Assembly: GCF_001552215.1 (NCBI RefSeq)
Contig: NZ_BCQT01000018.1
Coordinates: 1 to 64,000, forward strand
DNA: 64,000 nucleotides
Direction: 5' to 3'
Source: Actinomadura macra NBRC 14102
GTDB lineage: Bacteria; Actinomycetota; Actinomycetes; Streptosporangiales; Streptosporangiaceae
Shown: positions 33,562-41,511 of the stretch, one piece after another
Position numbering within the stretch: position 1 is the stretch's first letter
How the letters are laid out: every line of letters begins with the position of its first letter
Position numbers and translations under genes: made by a program
Notes under the pieces: model-generated
Databases searched by the model: none
What the model was told of the DNA's origin: nothing
Seen by the model: only the letters and a program-made list of their open reading frames with translations

Positions 33562-33600
33562 CGGTGGCGGCGGACGAGACCGAGCGGTCCGCCGCCACCG
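33562..33600. terminator. Hairpin between convergent NRPS and exporter genes
   Basis: Perfect 13-bp inverted repeat, CGGTGGCGGCGGA (33562-33574) and its complement (33588-33600), loop 13 nt. It lies between the NRPS stop and the stop of the convergent exporter gene and probably acts as a bidirectional terminator. No U-tract. Confidence 0.65.
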
Positions 33601-33608
33601 GCGAGTGC

Positions 33609-35060
33609 CTACCCGGCGGTCTCGTGCTCGGCGGTTTCGTTCTTCAGGGTGAACAGCACGATCAGGAACGCCAGTACGACGATCCCCAGGCTCACGGTGA
33701 ACGCGCTGCCCATGCCGTCCGCCATCGCCTCGGCCGAGGGCCGGTCCAGCGGGCCGTAATCCTTGATGACCGAGGCGTAGACGGTGGACGCGACCGCGAT
33801 GCCCAGCGAGGCGCCGGTGAGCATTGCCGTCTGTAGTACTCCGGCCGCCGCGCCCGACTCTGATGGGTCGGCGGTGGACATGATGGCGATGTTGAACGGC
33901 ACGACCACCAGGCCCAAGCCCGCTCCCAGCAGCAGCATGGGACCGGCGATCCCGGTGAGGTAGCCGGTGCCGGCGGCCAGCGGGACGAGCCAGCCGATGC
34001 CTGCCCCCAGCAGCACCATGCCGAGGAGCGCGGTGGACCTTGCGCCGATCTTGGCTATCGCCTTCGTCGCGTTCTGTGCGGTCAGCAGCATCCCGATGGC
34101 CATCGGCAGGAAGGCCAGCCCGGACTGCCACGCGCTCTTGCCGAGGACCTCCTGAAGGAACTGGATGATGAGGAACTGCATGCTCAACGTCACCATGGGG
34201 ATGAGGAGGAGCACGGCGAACGCCCCGGCCCGGGTGCGGTCGGCGAACAGCCTCAGCGGCATCACCGGTTGCTTGGCCTTGGTCTCGATGAGGACGAACG
34301 CGACCACCAGCACCGTTCCGGCGGCCAGCGCGGCGAGCGAGGCGGGGTCGTCCCAGCCGTGCTCCGCCGTGCGGACCAGCCCGAAGGTGACGGCGACGAG
34401 CCCCAGCACCGAGGTCAGCGCGCCGCCCAGGTCCAGCCGTCCTGGCCGGCTCGGCGACTCCTCGACGAACCTGGGCGCGAACAGCAGGACGAACAGCCCG
34501 AGGGGGATGTTGACGAACAACACCCAGCGCCAGGACAGCGTGCTGGTGATAATGCCGCCGAGGACCAGCCCCAGCGTCATCGCGGACGCGGTGACCGAGG
34601 AGTAGATGCTCAGCGCCTTGGCCTGGAGCGCCCCCTGGAAGTTGGTGATCAACAGGGCCATCGTGCTGGGGGCGGCCAGCGCCGCGCCCAGGCCCTGCAC
34701 CGCGCGGGCGGTGATGAGCCAGGTGGGCCCGGTGGCCAGCCCGCCCGCCAGCGAGGCGGCTGTGAAGATCACGATGCCGGTGAGGAACACCCGGCGCCGG
34801 CCGACGATGTCCCCCGCGCGTCCGCCGAGCAGCATCAGCCCGCCGTAGGCGAGCAGGAAGGCGGTGGAGACCCAGGACAGCCCGGACGGTGTGAAGCCGA
34901 GACCGCCGCGGATCTCCGGGAGGGCGACGTTCATGATCGTCCCGTCGAGCATCACCATCAGCTCGCAGGACACGATGATGGTCAGTGCCAGTGCGGCGGC
35001 GCCGGTCAGCTTGGCCGGCCGTGCCGGCGCCACGGTGGCGCTCTCGATCGAACTCGACAA
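33609..35060 (-). CDS. DHA2-family (EmrB/QacA-like) drug exporter, MFS
   Basis: Proton-driven major facilitator exporter of 483 residues, with about 14 hydrophobic segments. Family motifs include LDGTIMNVALPEI in TM1, the loop 2-3 signature GGRAGDIVGRRR, and WRWVLFVNIPLG. It probably exports the NRPS product or protects against it, since it directly follows the thioesterase gene in convergent orientation and is the only transporter close to the synthetases. I chose TTG 35060, preceded by AGGAGGG (35070-35064), over far-upstream starts that add about 140 residues of arginine-rich sequence unlike the family. A divergent TetR gene and a shared operator indicate substrate-inducible control. Substrate is inference. 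Confidence 0.92.
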   Translation of the reverse strand: MSSSIESATVAPARPAKLTGAAALALTIIVSCELMVMLDGTIMNVALPEIRGGLGFTPSGLSWVSTAFLLAYGGLMLLGGRAGDIVGRRRVFLTGIVIFTAASLAGGLATGPTWLITARAVQGLGAALAAPSTMALLITNFQGALQAKALSIYSSVTASAMTLGLVLGGIITSTLSWRWVLFVNIPLGLFVLLFAPRFVEESPSRPGRLDLGGALTSVLGLVAVTFGLVRTAEHGWDDPASLAALAAGTVLVVAFVLIETKAKQPVMPLRLFADRTRAGAFAVLLLIPMVTLSMQFLIIQFLQEVLGKSAWQSGLAFLPMAIGMLLTAQNATKAIAKIGARSTALLGMVLLGAGIGWLVPLAAGTGYLTGIAGPMLLLGAGLGLVVVPFNIAIMSTADPSESGAAAGVLQTAMLTGASLGIAVASTVYASVIKDYGPLDRPSAEAMADGMGSAFTVSLGIVVLAFLIVLFTLKNETAEHETAG

Positions 35061-35092
35061 GAACCCTCCTAAGGACGAAGGACGAAGAGGAA

Positions 35093-35116
35093 ATAGTGAA
35101 CCACCTGGTTCACTAT
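35093..35116. promoter_or_regulatory. TetR-type operator, perfect 11+11 bp palindrome
   Basis: Arms ATAGTGAACCA (35093-35103) and TGGTTCACTAT (35106-35116) flank a two-base CC centre. It sits between the divergent exporter and TetR genes, in an AT-rich patch that includes a possible -10 box (TATAAG, 35114-35119) for the regulator. Shape and position are typical of an autoregulated TetR operator. Confidence 0.85.
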
Positions 35117-35203
35117 AAGCATGGGTAGGGTGGGTCGCAATGTCCCCGCGGCGTGGCCCGCCGACCTGCCGCCAGGGATGCCGGGGTCCGAACGGAGGTT
35201 CCG

Positions 35204-35824
35204 ATGGCCGCGTCGGACGGTGCGGAGACGGTGTCCGGGGAGTCCGGGGCCCCGGCGCAGCGACGGCGGGGCGAGGCGCTCCGCCGGGCCATTCTGGACG
35301 CGGTGATCGAGCAGCTGGGGACGGAGGGGTACGCCCGGCTGAGCACCAACAAGGTCGCCGCGGCGGCGGGCACCGGCAAGGCCGCGCTCTACCGGCGCTG
35401 GCGCAACAAGGACGAGCTGGTCCGTGACGCCCTGCGCGACCTGCTGCCCGCGCCCCCAGAGATCCTTCCCGAGACACCGCTGCGCGAGGGGCTGGTGGCG
35501 CTGCTCGGTTACCTCAACCAGGCCATGTACGACTCACGCGGAGCGCCCTTCCAGGCGGTCGCGGCGGCGGGGGCCGACCAGACCTCGGGTCTCCGGGAGC
35601 TGTTCCACGAGGCGGTCGCGGGCCCCTGCGAGCGACGTATCGCCGAGCTGATCCGCCGCCACGGCGGCGTGACCGCGACGGACGTGTCGGTGGTCGCCGC
35701 CGCGGGGCCCGCGATGATCGTCTACCACTGTGTGAGCGGGCAGGCCAAGAGCACCGAGCAGCAGATCGAGGCCATCGTGGATGATCTTCTACTGCCGCTG
35801 GTGCGGCACGCGGAGCGGCCCTAG
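35204..35824 (+). CDS. TetR/AcrR-family transcriptional repressor
   Basis: 206-residue TetR-family repressor, likely controlling the divergent exporter and itself through the palindrome at 35093-35116. The N-terminal HTH (about residues 25-70) includes AILDAVIEQLGTEGYARLS and VAAAAGTGKAALYRRWRNKDELV, the classic recognition helix followed by YRRW. The C-terminal half is a helical ligand-binding domain of the TetR_C type. ATG 35204 is preferred because GGAGG ends 5 nt upstream; an in-frame start at 35153 adds 17 residues without a good ribosome site. The inducer may be the exported peptide or an intermediate, which is inference. Confidence 0.92.
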   Translation: MAASDGAETVSGESGAPAQRRRGEALRRAILDAVIEQLGTEGYARLSTNKVAAAAGTGKAALYRRWRNKDELVRDALRDLLPAPPEILPETPLREGLVALLGYLNQAMYDSRGAPFQAVAAAGADQTSGLRELFHEAVAGPCERRIAELIRRHGGVTATDVSVVAAAGPAMIVYHCVSGQAKSTEQQIEAIVDDLLLPLVRHAERP

Positions 35825-35860
35825 GACGGGTTCTCGTCGTCCTGGACCGTTGTCCGATGG

Positions 35861-36627
35861 TCAGGTTCCAGCGGTCAGCGCCCGCAATTCCCGCGCGGCC
35901 GGAAGCGCTGCCGCTTGGTGGGGGATGACATCAAGAGGCATGCGGGCCTCCCCCCAGAACCGGATCGTCCGGCGCTCTGGCGGTACAGCGGCCACTAGGC
36001 GGAGGGCCTCTTCCAGTCCTGACTTGGGGTCGGTGCGCGCCCTCAGCGCCGCCCGGTGCAGCCCGATCGGCACGGCGACAAATTCCTCGGCGCCCGGTCG
36101 TAGCAGCGTGTCGTGCGCTTCGGTCGCCTGTCGCACGTCGTTGGCAAGGGTGTAGATCAAGCTCTTGTCAAACCAGAGCCCTTCTTCACGCCGTACCCAA
36201 TCGGGATCAACGATTGTGGGAGCGGACATCTCGCTGAACGCCACTTCTGCGGACTTGAGCTTCGAGACGGCCTCGCCCACGCCGCGTGGGGAGGTGCCGA
36301 GATGTCCACGCTAACGCTCGGAATGACTCGCTTGTTCTTTCCGACGATGGGCTTCTGAAGATCGCGCTCCGTGTCCAACCGGGTGCCTGCTGAGTCTTCA
36401 TGACGACCCGGCTGAAGACCGAGTAACTGGCCGGGAATATGGAGCCCGTCGCGAAAGGATTCGACCTCCTCGACCGAAAAGCGCTTCCGGCTGCCGCGAT
36501 AGATCCGGGAAACGTTGGCCTGTGAAGTGTCGATCAAGAACCCAACGGCCTCCTGGGTCAACCCGGTCACGTCGAGGTAGATCCGCAGCACAGAGTGAAG
36601 ATCTCGGCAGTTCAGGGCGTCCCGCAT
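35861..36627 (-). pseudogene. Frameshifted XRE-type HTH transcriptional regulator
   Basis: Two reading frames together make one actinomycete-type HTH regulator. The 5' part (36627 leftwards) starts MRDALNCRDLHSVLRIYLD and contains the HTH LTQEAVGFLIDTSQANVSRI. Around 36288 the frame closes into nonsense while the continuation (SKLKSAEVAFSEMSAPTIV to the stop at 35861) lies in another frame. Adding one C to the C run (GGGG on the + strand, 36286-36289) would rejoin them as ISAPPPRGVGEAVSK. The result would be about 255 residues, DNA-binding N-terminus and a helical C-terminus rich in ALRAR/EEALRL segments. Real mutation and sequencing error are both possible. Its start codon overlaps that of the divergent gene at 36626. 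Confidence 0.7.
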
Positions 36628-36841
36628 GGGGGATTCGGTCCAGAAGGCCGCACTGACCGAGGAGTTCAGCGACTGGAGCATCATTCACACCACCGACACG
36701 GGCCGCTGGTGGGCGACGCGGGCCACCCTCGTCAGCGAGGACCTGTCGCGCGTCGAGGGCGCCACCTTCGACGCCGACACCGCCGAGGAACTGCGCGCCA
36801 AGCTGCGGGAGGCCGCGGGCGCCAAGGCGAGCAGGCGATGA
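36626..36841 (+). CDS. Small conserved-looking hypothetical protein (71 aa)
   Basis: 71-residue protein with the pattern LTEEFSDWSIIHTTDTGRWWATR followed by a DADTAEELRAKLREA helix. I recognise this only as a type often found next to XRE-family regulators in actinomycetes; function is unknown. ATG 36626 overlaps the start codon of the divergent HTH gene, and the stop overlaps the next ATG (ATGA at 36838). The following gene repeats the same pattern in a weaker form, so the two look like paralogues. Confidence 0.65.
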   Translation: MGDSVQKAALTEEFSDWSIIHTTDTGRWWATRATLVSEDLSRVEGATFDADTAEELRAKLREAAGAKASRR

Positions 36842-37127
36842 GCGGGCGCGAGGTGGCCCTGCATGCGCTGGCCGAGGAGTACCCCGGCTGGCTGTCGAGG
36901 TGAGCGACGCACCCGGCGTCGTTTGGCAGGCTGGCGGGCCGCTCGCGCCGGGGCGTGGCGGGATCGTCGGGATGCACGCCGATGGCCCGGAGGCGATGCG
37001 GGAGCTGCTGATCACCTGCAAGCGCGGCACCTTCCGTTGGGCGATGGGCCAGGACATCGGCTCCATCGCGGACCTGGACGCAGCGGTGGGGCACGTCGTG
37101 GACGCCGTTGAGGGGTGCCCGCCATGA
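36838..37127 (+). pseudogene. Small paralogue split into 21- and 75-codon pieces by one base
   Basis: As read, ATG 36838 gives MSGREVALHALAEEYPGWLSR then TGA (36901-36903), and a second frame starting GTG 36900 gives VSDAPGVVWQAGGPLAP and on to 37127. Inserting one G near 36899 would fuse them into a 97-residue protein whose LAEEYPGW..RVSDAPGVVW matches LTEEFSDW..HTTDTGRWW in the preceding gene. The two could instead be genuine tiny genes coupled by a GTGA overlap. The end overlaps the next ATG (37124). Function unknown. Confidence 0.55.
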
Positions 37128-37663
37128 CCGGCACGCCGATCCCGCCGCAGGACCCGCGAACGCCGTTGCCTATGGCCCCCGCCTCCCCGGTGCACTTCCC
37201 GCATGGGGTGTGGCACTGGCACGGCCGGTGGACCAACCGCCACTGGGCGATGGTGCCCTGGCCATGGGGTGAGTACGGCTACCGGCTCCTGGAGGCTGCG
37301 ACCGAGGACGCCTTGGCCGACGAGGTCCGCCAGCTCATGAAGGGCACTCCCGGGCTGGACGGCGGGGGACCACGAGCGGGGGGCGGTGCCGCAGCGGCCG
37401 CGCCGTCCCCGTCCAACGCGGGCGCGGGCAGTTTCTACGCGGCGGCTCCCGCGCCGGCACCCTCGCGCGGCGTCCGGCGCGGCCTACGTCGAAGAGGAGA
37501 ACCCCCGCTAGTGGCGCGGCATCCTGCACGGCCGCGTCCGCCGCCTGTACGTCCGGGCGTACTTGCCCGATCCACACCTGGACGTCGCCCGACGACTCCA
37601 GCGCTAGACCCCATGGCCCCGGGACGCGGCTGGGTGAGCATCCGGCCCGGGGCCATGGCCTGA
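37124..37663 (+). CDS. Hypothetical protein with Trp/His-rich N-terminus; 3' half doubtful
   Basis: ATG 37124 overlaps the previous stop (ATGA). The first 75 residues (HFPHGVWHWHGRW, AMVPWPWGEYGYRLLEAATEDALADEVRQLMKG) look like a real folded segment. After about 37370 the frame becomes Ala/Pro/Arg low complexity. In another frame a segment ending AAYVEEENPR, then TAG at 37509, then WRGILHGRVRRLYVRAYLPD looks more protein-like, so the 3' half may be frameshifted or may overlap a decayed second gene. No function recognised. Confidence 0.45.
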   Translation: MTGTPIPPQDPRTPLPMAPASPVHFPHGVWHWHGRWTNRHWAMVPWPWGEYGYRLLEAATEDALADEVRQLMKGTPGLDGGGPRAGGGAAAAAPSPSNAGAGSFYAAAPAPAPSRGVRRGLRRRGEPPLVARHPARPRPPPVRPGVLARSTPGRRPTTPALDPMAPGRGWVSIRPGAMA

Positions 37664-37894
37664 CATCAGGAGACCTTCGTGTCCGAGTCGGCCGTGACGC
37701 GAACAGACCCGGGAGCGGCGCGGCCGCGATACCGACCGCTGCGGTCGGCTACGCCGCCTCTCGTGGGCCCCCACTCCCGCAGCGTCCTCAACCACGCGGT
37801 CAGCCTACGAGAACTGCTCAGGCCCCCGATACCGCCCCGCATGCTGCTTGTTCTCTTGAGCCATCGACCCGTGCATCACCCGAGCGGCGAGGGA

Positions 37895-38176
37895 CTATCT
37901 GAACGCCTCGCGGCAGGCGGCGATGGCGTGGTACTGGCCCACTCCTATGTGGATCAGCATGTCCCGGCATTGCGCCCCACGGCTCGGACCGTTGTTCGGG
38001 TTGGCCGCCCAGGTGCAGGCATGGATGGACTTCGGGCCAACGGTGTAGCCCTGAGACCTCAGATACGCCTGGCAGTGGCCACTGTTGGCGTGTGCCGGCC
38101 CTACCGCGATCAGCGGCACCAGGGCGACGGCCAGCAGGGCGCTGGTCGTCCAGCGGATGGCTCTACGAATTGGCAT
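37895..38176 (-). CDS. Small secreted four-cysteine protein
   Basis: 93-residue protein. Residues 1-29 are a signal peptide: basic start (MPIRRAIRW), hydrophobic core TSALLAVALVPLIAVG and an AHA-type cleavage site. The mature part of about 65 residues has four cysteines (GHCQAY, HACTW, AQCRDM, AACREAF), compatible with two disulfides, and no transmembrane segment. AGGAA lies about 8 nt before ATG 38176. Nothing next to it forms an operon with it: the small ORFs upstream point toward it and the histidine kinase gene is in tandem but 228 bp away. It resembles small secreted actinomycete proteins of unknown role; I cannot name a function. Confidence 0.8.
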   Translation of the reverse strand: MPIRRAIRWTTSALLAVALVPLIAVGPAHANSGHCQAYLRSQGYTVGPKSIHACTWAANPNNGPSRGAQCRDMLIHIGVGQYHAIAACREAFR

Positions 38177-38404
38177 GTGTGATTCCTGTTTCGTCTGTCC
38201 GGCGTGGGACGCCGGGGCATCAGTGGCTCTCATCGGATGGTCGATCGCCACTTTCTGTGCTGAGTTGATTGCAGCACGTGATGGAGCGGTGAAGTATCCG
38301 GGGAAACTCGTACATCCGAGCGCGGACGGCCCGGTGAGGGGAGTGCCGAGGGACCGCCGGGTGGGGACGGCAGTGAGGCGGGCACCTGGATGAGCGAACG
38401 CCGG

Positions 38405-39610
38405 CTACGGCTCGGCGTGGTGTTGGGGGCGGTGGGTGGGGGCTGGGGTCAGGGCGGGGAGGACGACGGTTATGGAGAGGCCGCCGTCCGGGTTCGCTGT
38501 GGCTTGGACGGTGCCGTTGTGCGCCTTGGTGATGGCGGCGACGATCGAGAGGCCGAGCCCCGCGCCGTCGGACGAGCCGGTCCGGTCCCGGTGCAGCCGG
38601 CGGAACGGCTCGAACAGCTCGTCCACCCGGTCGGCCGGGACGTCGGGGCCGGTGTTGCAGACCACCAGGCCGGTGTCCGGGGACAGCTCGATCAGGACGT
38701 GCCCGCCGGGATGGTTGTGCCGGATCGCGTTCTGCACCAGGTTGGCGACAAGCCGGGTGAGCAGCACCTCGTCGCCGGCGACGGTGACGGGGTGGGCCGC
38801 GACGGCGATTCTGACCTGCCGCGACTCCGCGAGCGGCATGTGCTCCCCGATGACCTGGTCGACGACGACGGCGAGGTCCACCGGTGTGCGCGCGTCCAGG
38901 CCCCGTTCGCCCTGGGCGAGGACGAGCAGGCCTTCGATCAGCCGTTCGGACCGTTGGGTGGCCCGCAGCAACTCGGTGCGGATCCGCGCCACCTTCGCGG
39001 GGGACGGGTCGGACAGCCCGATCTCGATGGCCGTCCGCTGGATGGCGAGGGGGGTGCGCAGCTCGTGGGAGGCGTTGGCGACGAAGCGGCGTTGGCTCGC
39101 GACCGCGTGTTCCAGCCGGTCCAGCATGGCGTCGAAGGTGTCGGCGAGTTCCTTGAGCTCGTCCTTCGGGCCGGTCATGGCGATGCGTTCGTGCAGGGTG
39201 GACAGTGACAGCCGCTGGGCGGTGGCGGTGATGCGGTGCAGCGGCCGCAGCAGCCTGCCGGTGAGCCACCAGCACACCGCGAACGCCAGCACCGCGATCA
39301 CCGCGATCGCGATGAGGGTGGTGAGGCGTTGCGTGCTGACGAGGCTCTGCCGCAGTTCGGCCCTCCGGTCGGTCGGGAGCTGCCCGGAGGTGTTGGCGGG
39401 GCAGGGCGGCGCCGGGGGTCTCCGGTCGCAGACGACCCCGTCCGTGCCGACCTTGGCGAAATTGGCCAGCTTCTTGCCGACGAGGCTCTGCTGGAACTGC
39501 TGTGTGGCGATGAGCACGCCCAGGGTGATGACGGTGAAGACACCGCCGTAGAGCAGCGTCATCCGTGTCCGTACCGAGCCGCCGAGCCGGAGGGGACGTA
39601 CCACTGTCAT
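38405..39610 (-). CDS. Sensor histidine kinase
   Basis: 401-residue membrane sensor kinase, partner of the response regulator whose stop overlaps its ATG (ATGA, 39607-39610). Order: TM1 about 18-36; extracytoplasmic loop of about 60 residues with two Cys; TM2 about 97-116; HAMP 117-170; dimerization helix with phospho-accepting His182 (NASHELRTPLA); ATP-binding domain with N box (LVQNAIRHN), DTGLVV and G2 box (DGAGLGLSIV). It should sense an envelope or drug signal. It is divergent from an adaptor/ABC export operon, as in many antimicrobial-stress systems. The ligand is not predictable. Confidence 0.94.
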   Translation of the reverse strand: MTVVRPLRLGGSVRTRMTLLYGGVFTVITLGVLIATQQFQQSLVGKKLANFAKVGTDGVVCDRRPPAPPCPANTSGQLPTDRRAELRQSLVSTQRLTTLIAIAVIAVLAFAVCWWLTGRLLRPLHRITATAQRLSLSTLHERIAMTGPKDELKELADTFDAMLDRLEHAVASQRRFVANASHELRTPLAIQRTAIEIGLSDPSPAKVARIRTELLRATQRSERLIEGLLVLAQGERGLDARTPVDLAVVVDQVIGEHMPLAESRQVRIAVAAHPVTVAGDEVLLTRLVANLVQNAIRHNHPGGHVLIELSPDTGLVVCNTGPDVPADRVDELFEPFRRLHRDRTGSSDGAGLGLSIVAAITKAHNGTVQATANPDGGLSITVVLPALTPAPTHRPQHHAEP

Positions 39611-40260
39611 AACCTGTACCCGCTTCCTGGGACGGTCGCGATGACGGGTGGGTCACCGAGCTTCGCCCGCAGCTTGCTCATCGTCACCTTGACCACGGTC
39701 GTGAACGGGTCGGTGTGCTCGTCCCAGGCCCGTTCGAGGAGTTCCTCGGTGCTGACGACCGAGCCCCGCGCCTGCATCAGCACCTCCAGCACCGCGTACT
39801 CCTTGCGGGACAGCGGCAGGTATCGGCCGTCGCGATGGGCCTGCCGTCGCGCGGTGTCCAGGGTGATGCCGGCGCACTCCAGCACCGGCGGCAGCGGCGG
39901 ACCGGCACGGCGGGCGAGGGCGCGGACCCGCGCCACGAGTTCGTCGAAGGCGAAGGGCTTGGCCAGATAGTCGTCGGCTCCGAGGTTGAGCCCGGAGACC
40001 CGCTCGTGCACCGCTCCCGATGCGGTCAGCATCAGGATGCGCACCTGGTCCCCCCGCTGTGACAGCTCCCGGCAGATGTCGTCGCCGTGCACCAGCGGCA
40101 GGTCCCGGTCCAGCACGAGGACGTGGTACTCGTTGATCGCGAGACGTTCCAGCGCCGCGGCCCCGTCGTAGGCGACGTCCACGGCCATCGCCTGCTCACG
40201 CAGCCCCTCGGCCACCAGGTCGGCGAGGAAACGCTCATCTTCGGCCACCAGAATCCGCAT
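39607..40260 (-). CDS. OmpR-family response regulator
   Basis: 217-residue response regulator: receiver domain with acidic pocket (AEDE), phospho-acceptor Asp51 (VLVLDRDLP), switch Thr in LMLTASG and Lys in YLAKPF, then an OmpR winged-helix effector ending TVPGSGYRL. First gene of a two-gene operon with the kinase. ATG 40260 is chosen because the receiver domain begins there (MRILVAEDE); an upstream start adds 14 unrelated residues. It likely binds the region between it and the export operon, including the inverted repeat at 40353-40371. Confidence 0.94.
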   Translation of the reverse strand: MRILVAEDERFLADLVAEGLREQAMAVDVAYDGAAALERLAINEYHVLVLDRDLPLVHGDDICRELSQRGDQVRILMLTASGAVHERVSGLNLGADDYLAKPFAFDELVARVRALARRAGPPLPPVLECAGITLDTARRQAHRDGRYLPLSRKEYAVLEVLMQARGSVVSTEELLERAWDEHTDPFTTVVKVTMSKLRAKLGDPPVIATVPGSGYRL

Positions 40261-40352
40261 GGTCCCATTGCCGCAGATCCGCGATAAGGCCCCGGTTAAC
40301 ACATGCGGTCACCGCCGGGAAACCGGCCTCGGTCCAGGCTGCTCGTCATGAA

Positions 40353-40371
40353 GTCATTCTCAGGGAATGAC
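40353..40371. promoter_or_regulatory. Inverted repeat / direct repeat upstream of export operon
   Basis: GTCATTC (40353-40359) and GAATGAC (40365-40371) form a 7-bp inverted repeat ending just before the Shine-Dalgarno GGAGG (40373-40377). A second GTCAT at 40345 gives an 8-bp-spaced direct repeat. It is a candidate site for the divergent response regulator. Confidence 0.4.
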
Positions 40372-40383
40372 CGGAGGCTGACC

Positions 40384-41511
40384 ATGCTGGATTCTGACAT
40401 CGAACAGCCCGTCCGGGACGAGGCGCCGCCGCCCTTCCTGCGCCGCCGGCGGGTCCGGGCGCTGCTGGGCGGGACCGCGGTCCTGGCGGTCGGCGCGGTC
40501 GGCGCGGCGTTGGTGCTCCGGGACGGCAACGGCACCGCGGCGCAGAACACGTCGGCGTTGCCGACCGTGTCGGTGGTACGCACCAACGTGACCAACACCA
40601 CCGACGTGGACGGCACCCTCGGCTATGCCGACAGCTACACCGTGCTTGCCGGCGGGCAAGGACGGGTCACCTGGGTGCCCAAGGCCGGTGATGTGATCAA
40701 GCGCGGCGAGCGGGCGTACGGGGTGGACGGCCACCGCGTCCCGCTGCTGTACGGGCGGATGCCGTTCTGGCGGGACCTGGAGCAGGGGGTCAAGGGGTAC
40801 GACGTGCTGGAGCTGGAGCGCAACCTGGACGCGCTCGGCTACGGCGACGACATGACCGTGGACCGCTCGTTCACCTACGCGACCGAGCAGGCATTGATCG
40901 ACTGGCAGGACGATCTGGGGCGCACCGAGACCGGTGTGCTGAAGGCCGACGACGTCGTGGTCCAGCCGGGCGCGATCCGGGTGACCAAGCTTCAGGTGCT
41001 CCTCGGCGGCAGTGCCCGCGGCGCCCTCTACACCGCCAGCGGCACCGAGCGCCAGGTCACGGTGAACCTTCCGGTGAGCCAGCAGGTGATCGCCAAGAAG
41101 GGCGCCAAGGCGCGGGTCGCGCTGCCGGGCGGCAAGACCACCACCGGGCGCATCTCGTCGGTCGGTTCGGTCGCCACCGCAGGTTCCACCAACGCGCAGT
41201 CGCAGACCGGCCAGGGGACCGAGACCGCCACCATCCCCGTCTACGTCACCCTGGACAAGCCGGGCAGCGCCGGCGGCCTCGACGGCGCCCCCGCGACGGT
41301 CGGGTTCGCCAGCGACGAGCACAAGAACGTGCTGGCCGTCCCGATCAACGCGCTGCTGGCCCCGGCCGAGAACACCTACGCGGTGGCGGTGGTGGACTCC
41401 GCCGGGAACGTCCGTCAGGTCCCGGTCAAGCTCGGCATCTTCGACGGCGACATCGTCGAGGTGACCGGCAACCTCACGGCGGGCATGAAGGTGCAGGTGC
41501 CCAAGTCATGA
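40384..41511 (+). CDS. HlyD/MacA-like efflux adaptor with peptidoglycan-binding domain
   Basis: 375-residue membrane-anchored adaptor of an ABC exporter. One TM helix (about 25-45, after an RRRR stretch) anchors it. A biotinyl/lipoyl-like half (VLAGGQGRVTWVPKAGDVIKRG) is followed by a peptidoglycan-binding-like insert (VLELERNLDALGYGDD to AIDWQDDLGR-type, about 135-180) and a beta-barrel region (AVPINALLAPAENTYAVAV). ATG 40384 has GGAGG 6 nt upstream; an in-frame ATG at 40348 has none. The stop overlaps the ATPase ATG. Such wall-associated adaptors replace the MacA/TolC bridge in actinomycetes. Confidence 0.88.
   Translation: MLDSDIEQPVRDEAPPPFLRRRRVRALLGGTAVLAVGAVGAALVLRDGNGTAAQNTSALPTVSVVRTNVTNTTDVDGTLGYADSYTVLAGGQGRVTWVPKAGDVIKRGERAYGVDGHRVPLLYGRMPFWRDLEQGVKGYDVLELERNLDALGYGDDMTVDRSFTYATEQALIDWQDDLGRTETGVLKADDVVVQPGAIRVTKLQVLLGGSARGALYTASGTERQVTVNLPVSQQVIAKKGAKARVALPGGKTTTGRISSVGSVATAGSTNAQSQTGQGTETATIPVYVTLDKPGSAGGLDGAPATVGFASDEHKNVLAVPINALLAPAENTYAVAVVDSAGNVRQVPVKLGIFDGDIVEVTGNLTAGMKVQVPKS

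Noticed and set aside
37679..38182. Plus-strand frame opposite the small secreted protein
   Set aside because: No ribosome site and no domain; the minus frame has a signal peptide, paired cysteines and a good ribosome site.
38220..39656. Minus-strand frame overlapping the histidine kinase
   Set aside because: Arg/Pro/His-rich shadow; kinase motifs are all in the neighbouring frame.
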